7,221 nucleotides of DNA from Planctomycetota bacterium (GTDB taxonomy: Bacteria; Planctomycetota; Phycisphaerae; UBA1845). Position 1 is the first letter of the stretch, and the number at the start of each line of letters is the position of its first letter. The position numbers and the translations under genes were made by a program. A model generated the notes under the pieces. That model was given only the letters and a program-made list of their open reading frames with translations. It searched no databases and was not told the origin of the DNA. Location of the stretch: contig JADFOB010000060.1 of NCBI GenBank assembly GCA_022563055.1, positions 1 to 7,221 of the forward strand. Direction: 5' to 3'. Below, piece after piece: positions 1 to 5,275 of the stretch.

Positions 1-75
1 GTGATTCCACCGAACGCCGTGCTTACGGTTGAGATCAGAGTCTTGAAAGCGGTGATCGACTACGAATCAATCTGA
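1..75 (+). CDS. C-terminal end of a probable FKBP-type peptidyl-prolyl cis-trans isomerase (partial)
   Basis: The frame is open from the first base of the window to a TGA at 73-75 and gives 24 residues, beginning VIPPNAVLTVEIRVLK. FKBP-type prolyl isomerases typically end in a strand of the form (G)VIPPNATLIFEVELL, where the IPPN turn and the following beta strand close the FKBP fold. The match to IPPNA-x-L-x-x-E is what supports the call. Such enzymes speed cis-trans isomerisation of Xaa-Pro bonds during protein folding, often in the periplasm. The rest of the gene lies outside the window, so the active-site residues cannot be checked. The tail after the strand (AVIDYESI) is slightly longer than usual. 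A chance open frame of 24 codons remains possible. Confidence 0.55.
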   Translation: MIPPNAVLTVEIRVLKAVIDYESI

Positions 76-87
76 TGACGAAGACGA

Positions 88-125
88 GTAGGGCAGGCGG
101 ATCGTAGGGCAGGCTATTGCCTGCC
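88..125. repeat. REP-like palindrome with a short direct repeat
   Basis: GTAGGGCAGGC occurs twice, at 88-98 and 104-114. The second copy forms the left arm of a perfect stem: GGCAGGC (108-114), loop TATT, GCCTGCC (119-125). It lies just past the 3' end of the transposase remnant at 141-323, where REP sequences tend to be found. It could also work as a weak transcription terminator for minus-strand genes, but there is no T-run. Confidence 0.5.
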
Positions 126-140
126 GCAAGCCTTGACCGA

Positions 141-323
141 TCACTCGCCCGGCATGTCGGGCATTTCGATCGGCGTTGACCCCGGCCACGACGCGTCCAG
201 CCACCCGAGCCGAATGTGTCGATGCAAACTCGACCACGGCCAATCTTCGGGACGCACGACATACCCGTGTTTGACGGGGTTGAGGTGAATGTAATCGCGC
301 AGGCGGAACCAATCGGCCAGCAA
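141..323 (-). pseudogene. C-terminal fragment of a REP-associated tyrosine transposase (RAYT, Y1_Tnp family)
   Basis: About 60 residues read on the minus strand. They contain DYIHLNPVKHG followed by RPEDWPWSSLHRHIRLG and an acidic, Pro-rich end. This is the recognisable C-terminal portion of IS200-like, REP-associated transposases, where the Tyr of the YIH-x-NPVKH motif is, as far as I recall, the catalytic nucleophile. The N-terminal part that carries the metal-binding His-x-His (HUH) motif is absent: upstream in this frame only five codons precede the first (TTG) start before a TGA at 339-341. Full-length relatives are roughly 150 to 250 residues, so this is a 5'-truncated remnant unable to act. 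Palindromes of two different families lie on either side (108-125 and 370-388), fitting the known association of these enzymes with REP repeats. Confidence 0.75.
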
Positions 324-338
324 GCTGGCTATGCCAGT

Positions 339-479
339 TCATCCCGGATGCGATGCTCTCAGTGACGAAGTCAGGTTGAAAACCTGACGCTCAACCATCC
401 ACGCCTCGGGCTTACTCTTGAAATACCGCCGGTGCATGATTTTGATTACGTCACAGGTTGGCTCTCGCTTGCGTGTCAT
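339..479 (-). pseudogene. Truncated small ORF, possible N-terminal remnant of a second XRE-type antitoxin
   Basis: A 46-codon frame begins with ATG at 479-477 and ends at TGA 341-339. Its ATG overlaps the TGA of the antitoxin gene at 476-853 in an ATGA arrangement typical of coupled genes, so it would be the third cistron of the toxin-antitoxin operon. The first 32 residues include DVIKIMHRRYFKSKPEAWMVE. To my recollection this resembles N-terminal extensions of antitoxins with an XRE helix-turn-helix, and it corresponds loosely to residues 21-43 of the neighbouring antitoxin. The next codons run straight through the palindrome at 370-388, so the original protein was probably cut off there. 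It has no DNA-binding domain left. The family assignment is tentative; the overlap and the palindrome are seen directly. Confidence 0.4.
370..388. repeat. REP-like palindrome, family A, copy 1
   Basis: GTCAGGTTGAAAACCTGAC is a perfect 8-bp stem with a GAA loop. A second copy differing by one base stands at 1340-1358. Both copies sit exactly where a minus-strand reading frame breaks off, which suggests that the palindromes mark insertion or deletion endpoints. Confidence 0.6.
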
Positions 480-853
480 GTGTGTACGGCTCGCCGTGCG
501 GGGCGCAAGTTGCCTTTGACCGGAGTAAGGCGGATTTCGAGATGCCGGTCCAGCGCCGTGGCGATGCGTTGCAGCATGGTGAGGGAGTGCCCTTGATATT
601 CGGCATCTTCCAAGCGGGCGATGACGGGCTGTTTCGTGCCCACCAGGTCGGCAAGCTCCTTCTGGGTGAGCCCGGCCTTGGTGCGAGCTTCGTAGAGCAT
701 CTCGGCGACGCGGGCGTTGATGGTCGCTTCGATAATCATCCGGCGCAGCTTGGGGTCGCGGCCCGTAATGCCGTCGATGATTTCGAGGGCATTCCCGGCT
801 CTACGCGAGGCGGTTTTCTTCCTGGTAGGTGTGCCTTTTCGGGTTGCTCTCAT
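476..853 (-). CDS. XRE-family antitoxin of a HigBA-like type II toxin-antitoxin system
   Basis: The protein has 125 residues. A basic N-terminal tail (1-20) is followed by a helical linker and a Cro/C1-type helix-turn-helix at about 52-105, containing GLTQKELADLVGTKQPVIARLE and then GHSLTMLQRIATALD, the usual five-helix pattern. It should bind and neutralise the toxin encoded just upstream and, with it, repress the shared promoter. The ATG at 853 is preceded by GGACGAGG four bases before the start, a good ribosome-binding site, so the 53-base overlap with the toxin gene (801-853) is probably real. Toxin-first order with a C-terminal HTH antitoxin is the HigBA arrangement. A small ORF overlaps its stop codon. 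The frame is intact, so the system may be functional. Confidence 0.85.
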   Translation of the reverse strand: MRATRKGTPTRKKTASRRAGNALEIIDGITGRDPKLRRMIIEATINARVAEMLYEARTKAGLTQKELADLVGTKQPVIARLEDAEYQGHSLTMLQRIATALDRHLEIRLTPVKGNLRPARRAVHT

Positions 854-1175
854 AAAGCCTCGTCCGTTTGACGGCCCGTTTGACGTCCGCCTCGGGCACC
901 TTGTCTTCCTTGGTCAGAGCATGGGCGAGAATCGCCGCGTTCTTGCCGTGGAAGAAGTAGAGGATTCGGTAGTTTACCCGCCCTCGCTTGGCCCGAAGTT
1001 CGTAGATCTTGTCCTTCACAGGGGCGGCGGTCGGCCGTTTCAACGCGTAGCCTTCCGCCGCCAGCCGGTTAATGGCGGCGACGCACTTGGCGTAGGCCGC
1101 CCGGTCACGATTTCGAAGCTCCTTGAGCCATTCGACCGCGGGGATCCGCCCACGTTCATCCTGATAGAAATACAC
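801..1175 (-). CDS. Gp49/HigB-like toxin (RelE/ParE superfamily)
   Basis: The protein has 124 residues. The pattern GRIPAVEWLKEL (9-20), KIYELRAKRGRVNYRILYFF (56-75, then HG) and HALTKEDKVPEADVKRAVKR (85-104) is the signature of the phage-derived Gp49-like branch of RelE/ParE toxins. Members act mostly as ribosome-dependent mRNA interferases. The basic patch R61, R64, R66, R70 on the central strands is the likely RNA-contacting surface, inferred from the family. The first available start is GTG at 1175-1173; only two codons (ATT GAG) separate it from an upstream TGA, so the start is well bounded, although GAGG stands too close to the GTG for a normal Shine-Dalgarno. It heads the operon with the antitoxin, and its C-terminal 17 codons overlap the antitoxin start. 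It is transcribed from the promoter at 1207-1235. Confidence 0.85.
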   Translation of the reverse strand: MYFYQDERGRIPAVEWLKELRNRDRAAYAKCVAAINRLAAEGYALKRPTAAPVKDKIYELRAKRGRVNYRILYFFHGKNAAILAHALTKEDKVPEADVKRAVKRTRLYESNPKRHTYQEENRLA

Positions 1176-1206
1176 CTCAATTCACGGCACACTCGGTTAC
1201 CTCAAG

Positions 1207-1235
1207 CGTATAACAATATTGTAATACTTAGTCAA
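1207..1235 (-). promoter_or_regulatory. Promoter with palindromic operator for the toxin-antitoxin operon
   Basis: On the minus strand TTGACT (1235-1230) and TATACG (1212-1207) are separated by exactly 17 bases, a good sigma-70-type pair. The 20 bases GTATTACAATATTGTTATAC (1227-1208) form an inverted repeat with only one mismatched pair and a perfect ACAATATTGT core, filling the spacer and reaching into the -10 box. A repressor bound there would block RNA polymerase. That fits autoregulation by the XRE antitoxin, which is an inference. The leader to the toxin GTG is about 25 bases. Confidence 0.65.
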
Positions 1236-1339
1236 GTGGTTATTCGGGCTCTTTCTCGGTCGATAACGCCAAGAAGGGCGGGCGGCCCAACGATGATGGG
1301 GATTCTACGAGAGGGTACGGAGCAGCATCAGTCCCGTAG

Positions 1340-1358
1340 GTCAGGTTGAAAACCTGGC
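1340..1358. repeat. REP-like palindrome, family A, copy 2
   Basis: GTCAGGTTGAAAACCTGGC matches the copy at 370-388 in 18 of 19 bases, with one mismatched stem pair. It terminates the IS66-like fragment, whose last residues are encoded by the palindrome. Confidence 0.6.
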
Positions 1359-1550
1359 GATCGGCTGTGCACCGCGCCCGTTCCCTTCAAGCTCTGTGAT
1401 CCTTGCATCTCGTTCGGCAATGCGTTTTCCCGCAGCCAGAAGTGCCAGGGTGATGACTTCGGGATTGTCCTTGCAGAGTCGCAACACCTGCGCTCTTGTG
1501 AGTTCACCGCGCACCGCGGCGTCGATTAACGCACCGACCGACTTCGCCAT
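1341..1550 (-). pseudogene. IS66-type transposase (TnpC-like) N-terminal fragment
   Basis: From ATG at 1550 the minus strand reads about 55 family-like residues: MAKSVGALIDAAVRGELT, then RAQVLRLCKDNPEV, ITLALLAAGKRIAERDA and ITELEG. IS66 transposases start with a similar helical leader ending in a coiled stretch of the ALL-x-x-x-x-RIAE type, before a Ser/Pro-rich segment and the catalytic DDE core. Here the homology stops at ELEG, and the remaining codons run into the palindrome at 1340-1358 and a TGA. Full-length proteins are about 450-530 residues, so only around a tenth is left. Upstream of the ATG the sequence belongs to the IS91-like fragment in another frame, so two unrelated transposon remnants are joined at about 1550. 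The family call rests on recollection of the N-terminal pattern and is moderate. Confidence 0.5.
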
Positions 1551-1797
1551 GCCGGGCGGCGAGCCAGTCTTCCGTGTCATGCCCATGGCACTTGGGGCAG
1601 TGGCGGTTCCGGCAGGAGTGATAGGAAAAATGCTGATGCCCACAGCCGTCACAGACATAGACATGGCCGCCGAGGGCTTCGGTTCGGCAATTCACGAGTT
1701 CTCGGATGACGCGCCGGTGGCTCTGCGGCACGGCCTCACCGAACCGATCCCAATAGGCACCGCCGTAGCGGCGCAGAATGTCTGCCACCTCGAGCAC
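1504..1797 (-). pseudogene. IS91-family transposase, N-terminal fragment with zinc-binding motif
   Basis: Starting at GTG 1797, the first 82 or so residues contain EVADILRRYG, then VNCRTEALGGHVYVCDGCG and HSCRNRHCPKCHG, followed by DTEDWLAARHGE. This is the N-terminal zinc-ribbon region of IS91/IS801-type transposases, with Cys pairs in the order CDGC, SC, HC and CPKC. In intact members the next residues lead into the rolling-circle (HUH) nuclease domain with its catalytic Tyr pair, about 400 residues in all. Here the similarity ends near 1552 and the frame drifts through CVNRRRGAR to a stop at 1504, where the IS66-like fragment begins in another frame. The gene therefore lacks its whole nuclease domain. 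It follows the integrase remnant in the same frame after one TAG and 18 bases, the usual pairing of a tyrosine recombinase with this class of IS91 transposase. Confidence 0.8.
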
Positions 1798-1815
1798 CAG
1801 CCAGTGGTCCGCGGG

Positions 1816-2439
1816 CTACAGATCAGCCATGAGGTTGTTGATCGTCTTGTGCACCTGTTCCATCGTGGCGGCGGTCAGAGGCACATAGACCATGGTGCTC
1901 TTGAGGGCCCGATGGCCCAGGAGGGCCTGAATCATACGGAGGCTCTGGCGCGCTTCGAGCAGATGCGTGGCGTACGAATGACGAAACGTATGACAAGTCG
2001 CCGGCTTCTTGATCCCACTCTCGTGCAGTGCGGTCTTCAAGCAGGTGGCCACGGCCTTGGTACGGATCGGGTTGGGGGTGCCCTGTGCCGGGAAAAGCCA
2101 GCTATTTGCGGGACGATGCTCGACCCAGTAAGCACGCAGAAGCTCGAGTGTCCGCCGCGGAAGCGGTACCGTTCGATCCTTGTCGCCTTTGCCGTGTCGC
2201 ACGCACACAACCATGCGTTGGCTGTCGATGTCGGCGGGTTTAAGACGTGTGGCTTCCGATATGCGGAGCCCACAGCTGTACATCATCACGCAGCTCATGC
2301 GTGCCTGGGGCCTTCGGATCAGCGAGAGTAGGTGGCGTGCCTCCTCGCGACTCAGAACCGCCGGGAGTCGATTCGACTTCTTCACCCGTGCCAAGCTGAG
2401 CACCGGCCAGTTCCTCTGAAGGGTCATGCGGTAGAGGAA
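1816..2439 (-). pseudogene. Tyrosine recombinase (XerC/D-like) catalytic domain, separated from its N-terminal domain by an insertion
   Basis: From the ATG at 2427 the frame gives 203 residues with a complete phage-integrase catalytic set: Arg in CGLRISEATRL (R55), Lys in RHGKGDKDRTVPLP (K80), His and Arg in CHTFRHSYATHLLE (H146, R149), His in LLGHRALKS (H172) and the nucleophile Tyr in TMVYVPLT (Y181). Four more codons (FLYR) upstream belong to the original gene, so homologous sequence reaches 2439. The SAM-like N-terminal domain lies in frame on the other side of a roughly 137-base insertion, at 2577-2798. The enzyme would have cut and rejoined DNA as part of an IS91-like element. The domain alone may be expressed from the internal ATG but lacks the core-binding half. 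The catalytic residues are undamaged, so disruption looks recent. Confidence 0.85.
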
Positions 2440-2580
2440 CTAGTGTAGTGCCTCACACAGATGGCATTTTTTCAGAGCCCCGACCGTGAGGGAGGGGACA
2501 CGACATCTTCGCCGGAACCACTCCCTCACGGTCGTGGTTCTGATCGCAAAAACGTCGCCAAATCCGAGTCACTACACTAG
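2440..2580. mobile_element. MITE-like element inserted in the integrase gene, with TA target duplication
   Basis: CTAGTGTAGTG at 2440-2450 and CACTACACTAG at 2570-2580 are perfect 11-bp terminal inverted repeats. Similarity continues a few bases inward (CTC after one mismatch). If TA (2441-2442 and 2578-2579) is the duplicated target, the element is 135 bases (2443-2577) and removing 137 restores the integrase frame exactly, apart from a TAG at the join. Inside, 2473-2494 and 2521-2542 are inverted repeats matching in 20 of 22 positions, with a perfect 14-bp core (CGACCGTGAGGGAG), so the whole insert can fold into one long hairpin. No coding capacity is visible. TA duplication points to mobilisation by an IS630/Tc1-mariner-type transposase, by inference. 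Confidence 0.75.
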
Positions 2581-2798
2581 AGGGCGAAGAGATGGACACG
2601 AACCGTGCTCTTGGCGATCTTCCTGGTCTCGGTCAGGTGGAGGATGAAATCGCGTACCTCGTCCTCGGTGAGTTGATCGGGCGATCTGCTATAATGAGTT
2701 GCGAGGTGTTTGACGGCCTCGACGTAGACTTGTTGGGTGCCCTCGGCGAGTCCGCGTAGGTGCATGTCTTCGATCATGCGTTGTCTGAGTTCGGTCAT
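2577..2798 (-). pseudogene. Tyrosine recombinase N-terminal (SAM-like core-binding) domain fragment
   Basis: From ATG at 2798 the frame gives 73 residues: MTELRQRMIEDMHLRGLAEG, then TQQVYVEAVKHLATHYSRSP and LTEDEVRDFILHLTE, ending STVRVHLFAL before a TAG contributed by the inserted element. This is the four-helix N-terminal domain of XerC/D-like integrases, which grips the recombination core; intact relatives continue with A-L-R-F-L-Y, and the matching FLYR is found at 2439-2428 on the other side of the insert. The ribosome-binding site is strong: AGGAGG (2810-2805) six bases before the ATG. Upstream the same Shine-Dalgarno lies in an inverted repeat (2804-2857). The fragment is probably still translated but would lack catalytic function. 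Confidence 0.8.
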
Positions 2799-2803
2799 GG
2801 TAT

Positions 2804-2857
2804 GCCTCCTGAACGTGATGCGAATCGCTCCCCCGCGGGGAGCACACGTCAGGAGGC
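2804..2857 (-). promoter_or_regulatory. Nested inverted repeats around the integrase ribosome-binding site
   Basis: GCCTCCTGAACGTG (2804-2817) pairs with CACGTCAGGAGGC (2845-2857) except for one bulged base. Between them is a perfect hairpin, GCTCCCC (2827-2833), loop CGC, GGGGAGC (2837-2843). In the minus-strand transcript, the AGGAGG of the integrase would be paired with an upstream CCUCC copy, hiding it. The structure could limit translation or, as DNA, be the structured end of the IS91-like element. Both roles are inference. Confidence 0.45.
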
Positions 2858-3188
2858 TACCGGGCCGGACATCCAGCCGCCGATTGCGCCGAGCACCTAC
2901 TGCCCTTCCGGGCTACCCGCGGGGGCCGTAGCCTCACAACGAGGCCCACCAAGCCTGGAATGACACGCGCACGAGGCGCCGTCCCGCTCAACTACCGCGC
3001 AGCGGTTTAGTCCAACCGGCGACGGTACACCAGTCGTATTACAAGTTTCGATGTTTTGACGTTTCGACCGGTTATGAAAACCGAGCGGAATTCAAATAGG
3101 CGCTTGTCCCCGCACGGTGTAGACTTGATAAGGTGAAGGTCTCGATAGAGGCACGTACCCCTCGCGTCCGTACCCAAAGAGGTGACCC
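2858..3188. other. Intergenic stretch without a recognised gene
   Basis: No convincing coding frame is seen on either strand. It contains a weak hairpin at 2991-3011 (ACCGC, loop GCA, GCGGT within a longer imperfect palindrome) without a T-run, and presumably the promoter of the NfeD/flotillin operon. The best candidate boxes, TTGTCC at about 3105 and GATAAG 17 bases later, are weak. Immediately before the NfeD start stands AGAGGTG, a usable Shine-Dalgarno. Confidence 0.4.
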
Positions 3189-3941
3189 ATGTTGGATTCC
3201 ATACTGCTTATTCTTGCCGCTGGTTTGTCCGACCTGACAACCCTGTACTGGATCTGTTTCGTGGTGGGCGGGGGTCTGTTGCTGATCTCGACGCTGCTCG
3301 GTGGTCACGCCGATACCGACGTCGATGCGAGCTTTGACTTGGATCCGTCGGTTGATGTTGACGTCTCATTGGACGCGGACGTCTCATTCGATGCGGATAT
3401 CGACGTGGACCTGGACATCGGCGTGGATGTAGATGTCGGTCACATCGACGCCGGCGGCGGAGATTTGCACCTGGACCCTGCCGGCGTTACGTCGCTGGCA
3501 AGTTGGTTCTCGATACGGTTCGTCATCTTTGCCATGGCGGTCTTCGGATTGATCGGAGTCGTTCTGACGCATTTGACCGACACCTCTTCCGGTCTCATCG
3601 CCGGCAGCGCGGTGCTGGGCGGACTTATCTTTGGCCAGGGGGTTCATCAACTGTTTCGCAAGCTGCGCCAAACCTCGGGGAACAGTGCGTTGCAGCCGGG
3701 CGATTACGTCGACAAACTCGCGCGGGTGACGATTGCCATCCGGTCAAAACAAAAGGGCGAGATTGCATTGCGGGTCCGGCGCGCCGAGCGGTTCATCCCG
3801 GCTGTTGCCAAGCACGAGGATGGCACGTTCAATACGGGTGAGGTCGTGGCTGTGGTTGACTATGTCGCTGGAATGGCGGAAGTCGTCTCGCGCAAGGAAT
3901 ACGAGTTTCTCAAAGACGAAGATGAAGGAGACAAATCGTGA
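3189..3941 (+). CDS. NfeD-family membrane protein (YqiJ/YuaF-like) with Asp-rich repeat
   Basis: The protein has 250 residues. One hydrophobic segment lies at about 18-38 and two more at about 108-127 and 135-155. A C-terminal soluble domain (about 165-240) fits the OB-fold of NfeD proteins, with LQPGDYVDKLARV and TGEVVAVVDYVAGMAEVV as its strands. Between the first and second membrane segments, residues 41-87 are an alternating Asp/hydrophobic stretch with 17 Asp in 47 residues (VDVDVSLDADVSFDADIDVD is typical). This insert is unusual for the family. NfeD proteins partner with SPFH-domain proteins in membrane microdomains, and the next gene, a flotillin, overlaps this one by 4 bases. The ATG at 3189 is preceded by GAGGTG seven bases upstream. 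The role is inferred from the family and the neighbour. Confidence 0.85.
   Translation: MLDSILLILAAGLSDLTTLYWICFVVGGGLLLISTLLGGHADTDVDASFDLDPSVDVDVSLDADVSFDADIDVDLDIGVDVDVGHIDAGGGDLHLDPAGVTSLASWFSIRFVIFAMAVFGLIGVVLTHLTDTSSGLIAGSAVLGGLIFGQGVHQLFRKLRQTSGNSALQPGDYVDKLARVTIAIRSKQKGEIALRVRRAERFIPAVAKHEDGTFNTGEVVAVVDYVAGMAEVVSRKEYEFLKDEDEGDKS
3360..3395 (+). repeat. 18-bp tandem repeat inside the NfeD Asp-rich region
   Basis: GACGTCTCATTGGACGCG (3360-3377) is followed directly by GACGTCTCATTCGATGCG (3378-3395), 16 of 18 bases identical. Each unit encodes a DVS-x-DA type hexapeptide. The tandem copy shows that part of the Asp-rich segment grew by in-frame duplication. Confidence 0.8.
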
Positions 3942-5275
3942 ATGTATCGATGCTTGCGTTGTCCGGTGGGATGGAGGCTGGGGCTCTTATTGGTGCGGGA
4001 TTGCTGTTTGTCATTGTGGCAGGCGTGGTCCTCGTCGCCAAGCTGATGGTGGTCGGCAATCCGAGTGAGATGCTGATCATCAGTGGTAAGCGGCAGAAGG
4101 ACGGGCAGGGATACCGCACGCTGATCGGCGGGCGCACGCTGGTCATCCCGATCATCGAGAAGGTCGCTCGTATCAGCCTGCGGAACATGCAGGTGGCGCT
4201 GGAGGTCAAAGCCCAGGCGGGCGGAGGGACCATGATGCCGATCATCGTCACCGGCGTCGCCAACGTAAAAGTCTCCTCCGACCCCGCCGAGCGAGGCAAC
4301 GCCATCGAGCGATTCCTGGATCAACCATCCCAGGAGCTTCAGCGCGTCGCGCGAGAGACGCTCGAAGGCGGCCTGCGCGCGGTGATTGGAAAGATGACTC
4401 CCGAGGAGATCGTCGAGGACCGCGACAAGTTCGTCGAGACGGTCATGCACGAGGTCACCGACGACTTCCGCAAGCTCGGCATGATTATTGATAGCGTGAA
4501 CATCCAGAACGTCCAGGACGAGCAGCAATACCTCGAATCCATCGCTCGTAAGGCGACGGCTGAGGTTCTCGCCGCCGCCAGGAAGATCGAGGCGCAGCAG
4601 GCGTCTGAGGCGGCGATCAAAGAAGCCGAAGCCAACGCCGCCGCGCGAAAGGCCAAGGCGGAACAGGACTCCGAGGCCAAGACCGTCGAGGCCATCTCCC
4701 ATCGAAAGGCCGAGGAGGCGAGACTGACCGCGGAGAAGGCGATTGCCGAGGCGGATAACGCCCTGCGGATTCGCAAAGCGGAGCTCGCGCGCGAAGCGGC
4801 CCTCAAGGAGGCGGAGCAGCAGATAGCCGCCGCCAAGGCGGAGGAGGCTCGACTCAACGCCACCAAGGTCGCCGCCGCCAACGCCGAACGCGAGACCGCC
4901 AAGGCGAAAGCGGAGGGTGACGCTGCCTCGGTGCTCGAGGAGGGCAAGGCCCGGGCTGCGGCGATTCAGGCGATCGGAGAGTCGATCCAGAAATACCCCG
5001 ACGCCCTCAAGGTCATGCTGGTGGAACTGATGCCCAGCGTCGTGCAGGAAATCGCCAAGAGTGTGAACAACATGGCCATCGGCGACGTGACCGTCATCGA
5101 CGGCGGCAGCGGCAACGCCATCGCGGGGGCTGCCATGGGACGCGCCCGGGCGATGTCCGAGTCGCTCGCCATGATCGAGAACATCCTCGGCATCGATCTG
5201 CGCGAGCTGAGCAAGGATATCGCCAGCGGAATCACGGCGAAATCGACCGCGCTTAGCGGTGCTGGATCACAATGA
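3938..5275 (+). CDS. Flotillin-like SPFH/Band 7 domain protein
   Basis: The protein has 445 residues. It starts at GTG 3938, with AGGAG seven bases upstream and a GTGA overlap with the NfeD stop, so the two are probably translationally coupled. A membrane segment at about 14-38 is followed by the SPFH domain at about 40-205 (NPSEMLIISGKRQKDGQGYR and VARISLRNMQVALEVKAQ are typical flotillin stretches, as is KLGMIIDSVNIQNVQD). A long Ala/Glu/Lys-rich coiled coil runs at about 205-350, then a C-terminal oligomerisation region with MLVELMPSVVQEIAKS and Gly-rich AIAGAAMGRARA. Flotillins assemble into large membrane-bound oligomers that organise fluid or lipid-enriched microdomains. With NfeD it would form such a scaffold at the cytoplasmic membrane. 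Length and domain order match the family, and the frame is intact. Confidence 0.95.
   Translation: MNVSMLALSGGMEAGALIGAGLLFVIVAGVVLVAKLMVVGNPSEMLIISGKRQKDGQGYRTLIGGRTLVIPIIEKVARISLRNMQVALEVKAQAGGGTMMPIIVTGVANVKVSSDPAERGNAIERFLDQPSQELQRVARETLEGGLRAVIGKMTPEEIVEDRDKFVETVMHEVTDDFRKLGMIIDSVNIQNVQDEQQYLESIARKATAEVLAAARKIEAQQASEAAIKEAEANAAARKAKAEQDSEAKTVEAISHRKAEEARLTAEKAIAEADNALRIRKAELAREAALKEAEQQIAAAKAEEARLNATKVAAANAERETAKAKAEGDAASVLEEGKARAAAIQAIGESIQKYPDALKVMLVELMPSVVQEIAKSVNNMAIGDVTVIDGGSGNAIAGAAMGRARAMSESLAMIENILGIDLRELSKDIASGITAKSTALSGAGSQ

Noticed and set aside
717..1349. Plus-strand open frame of 210 codons
   Set aside because: It is the shadow of the toxin and antitoxin genes on the other strand and also crosses their promoter region.
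1396..2331. Plus-strand open frame of 311 codons
   Set aside because: It lies antisense to the IS91-like transposase and integrase remnants, whose family motifs are clear; its own translation shows no domain pattern or ribosome-binding site.
3309..3450. CRISPR-like or satellite array
   Set aside because: The repeated pattern is a coding low-complexity Asp/Val stretch with irregular units and no spacers.
3860..4702. Minus-strand open frame of 280 codons
   Set aside because: It is antisense to the flotillin gene; GC-rich third positions remove stop codons on the opposite strand.
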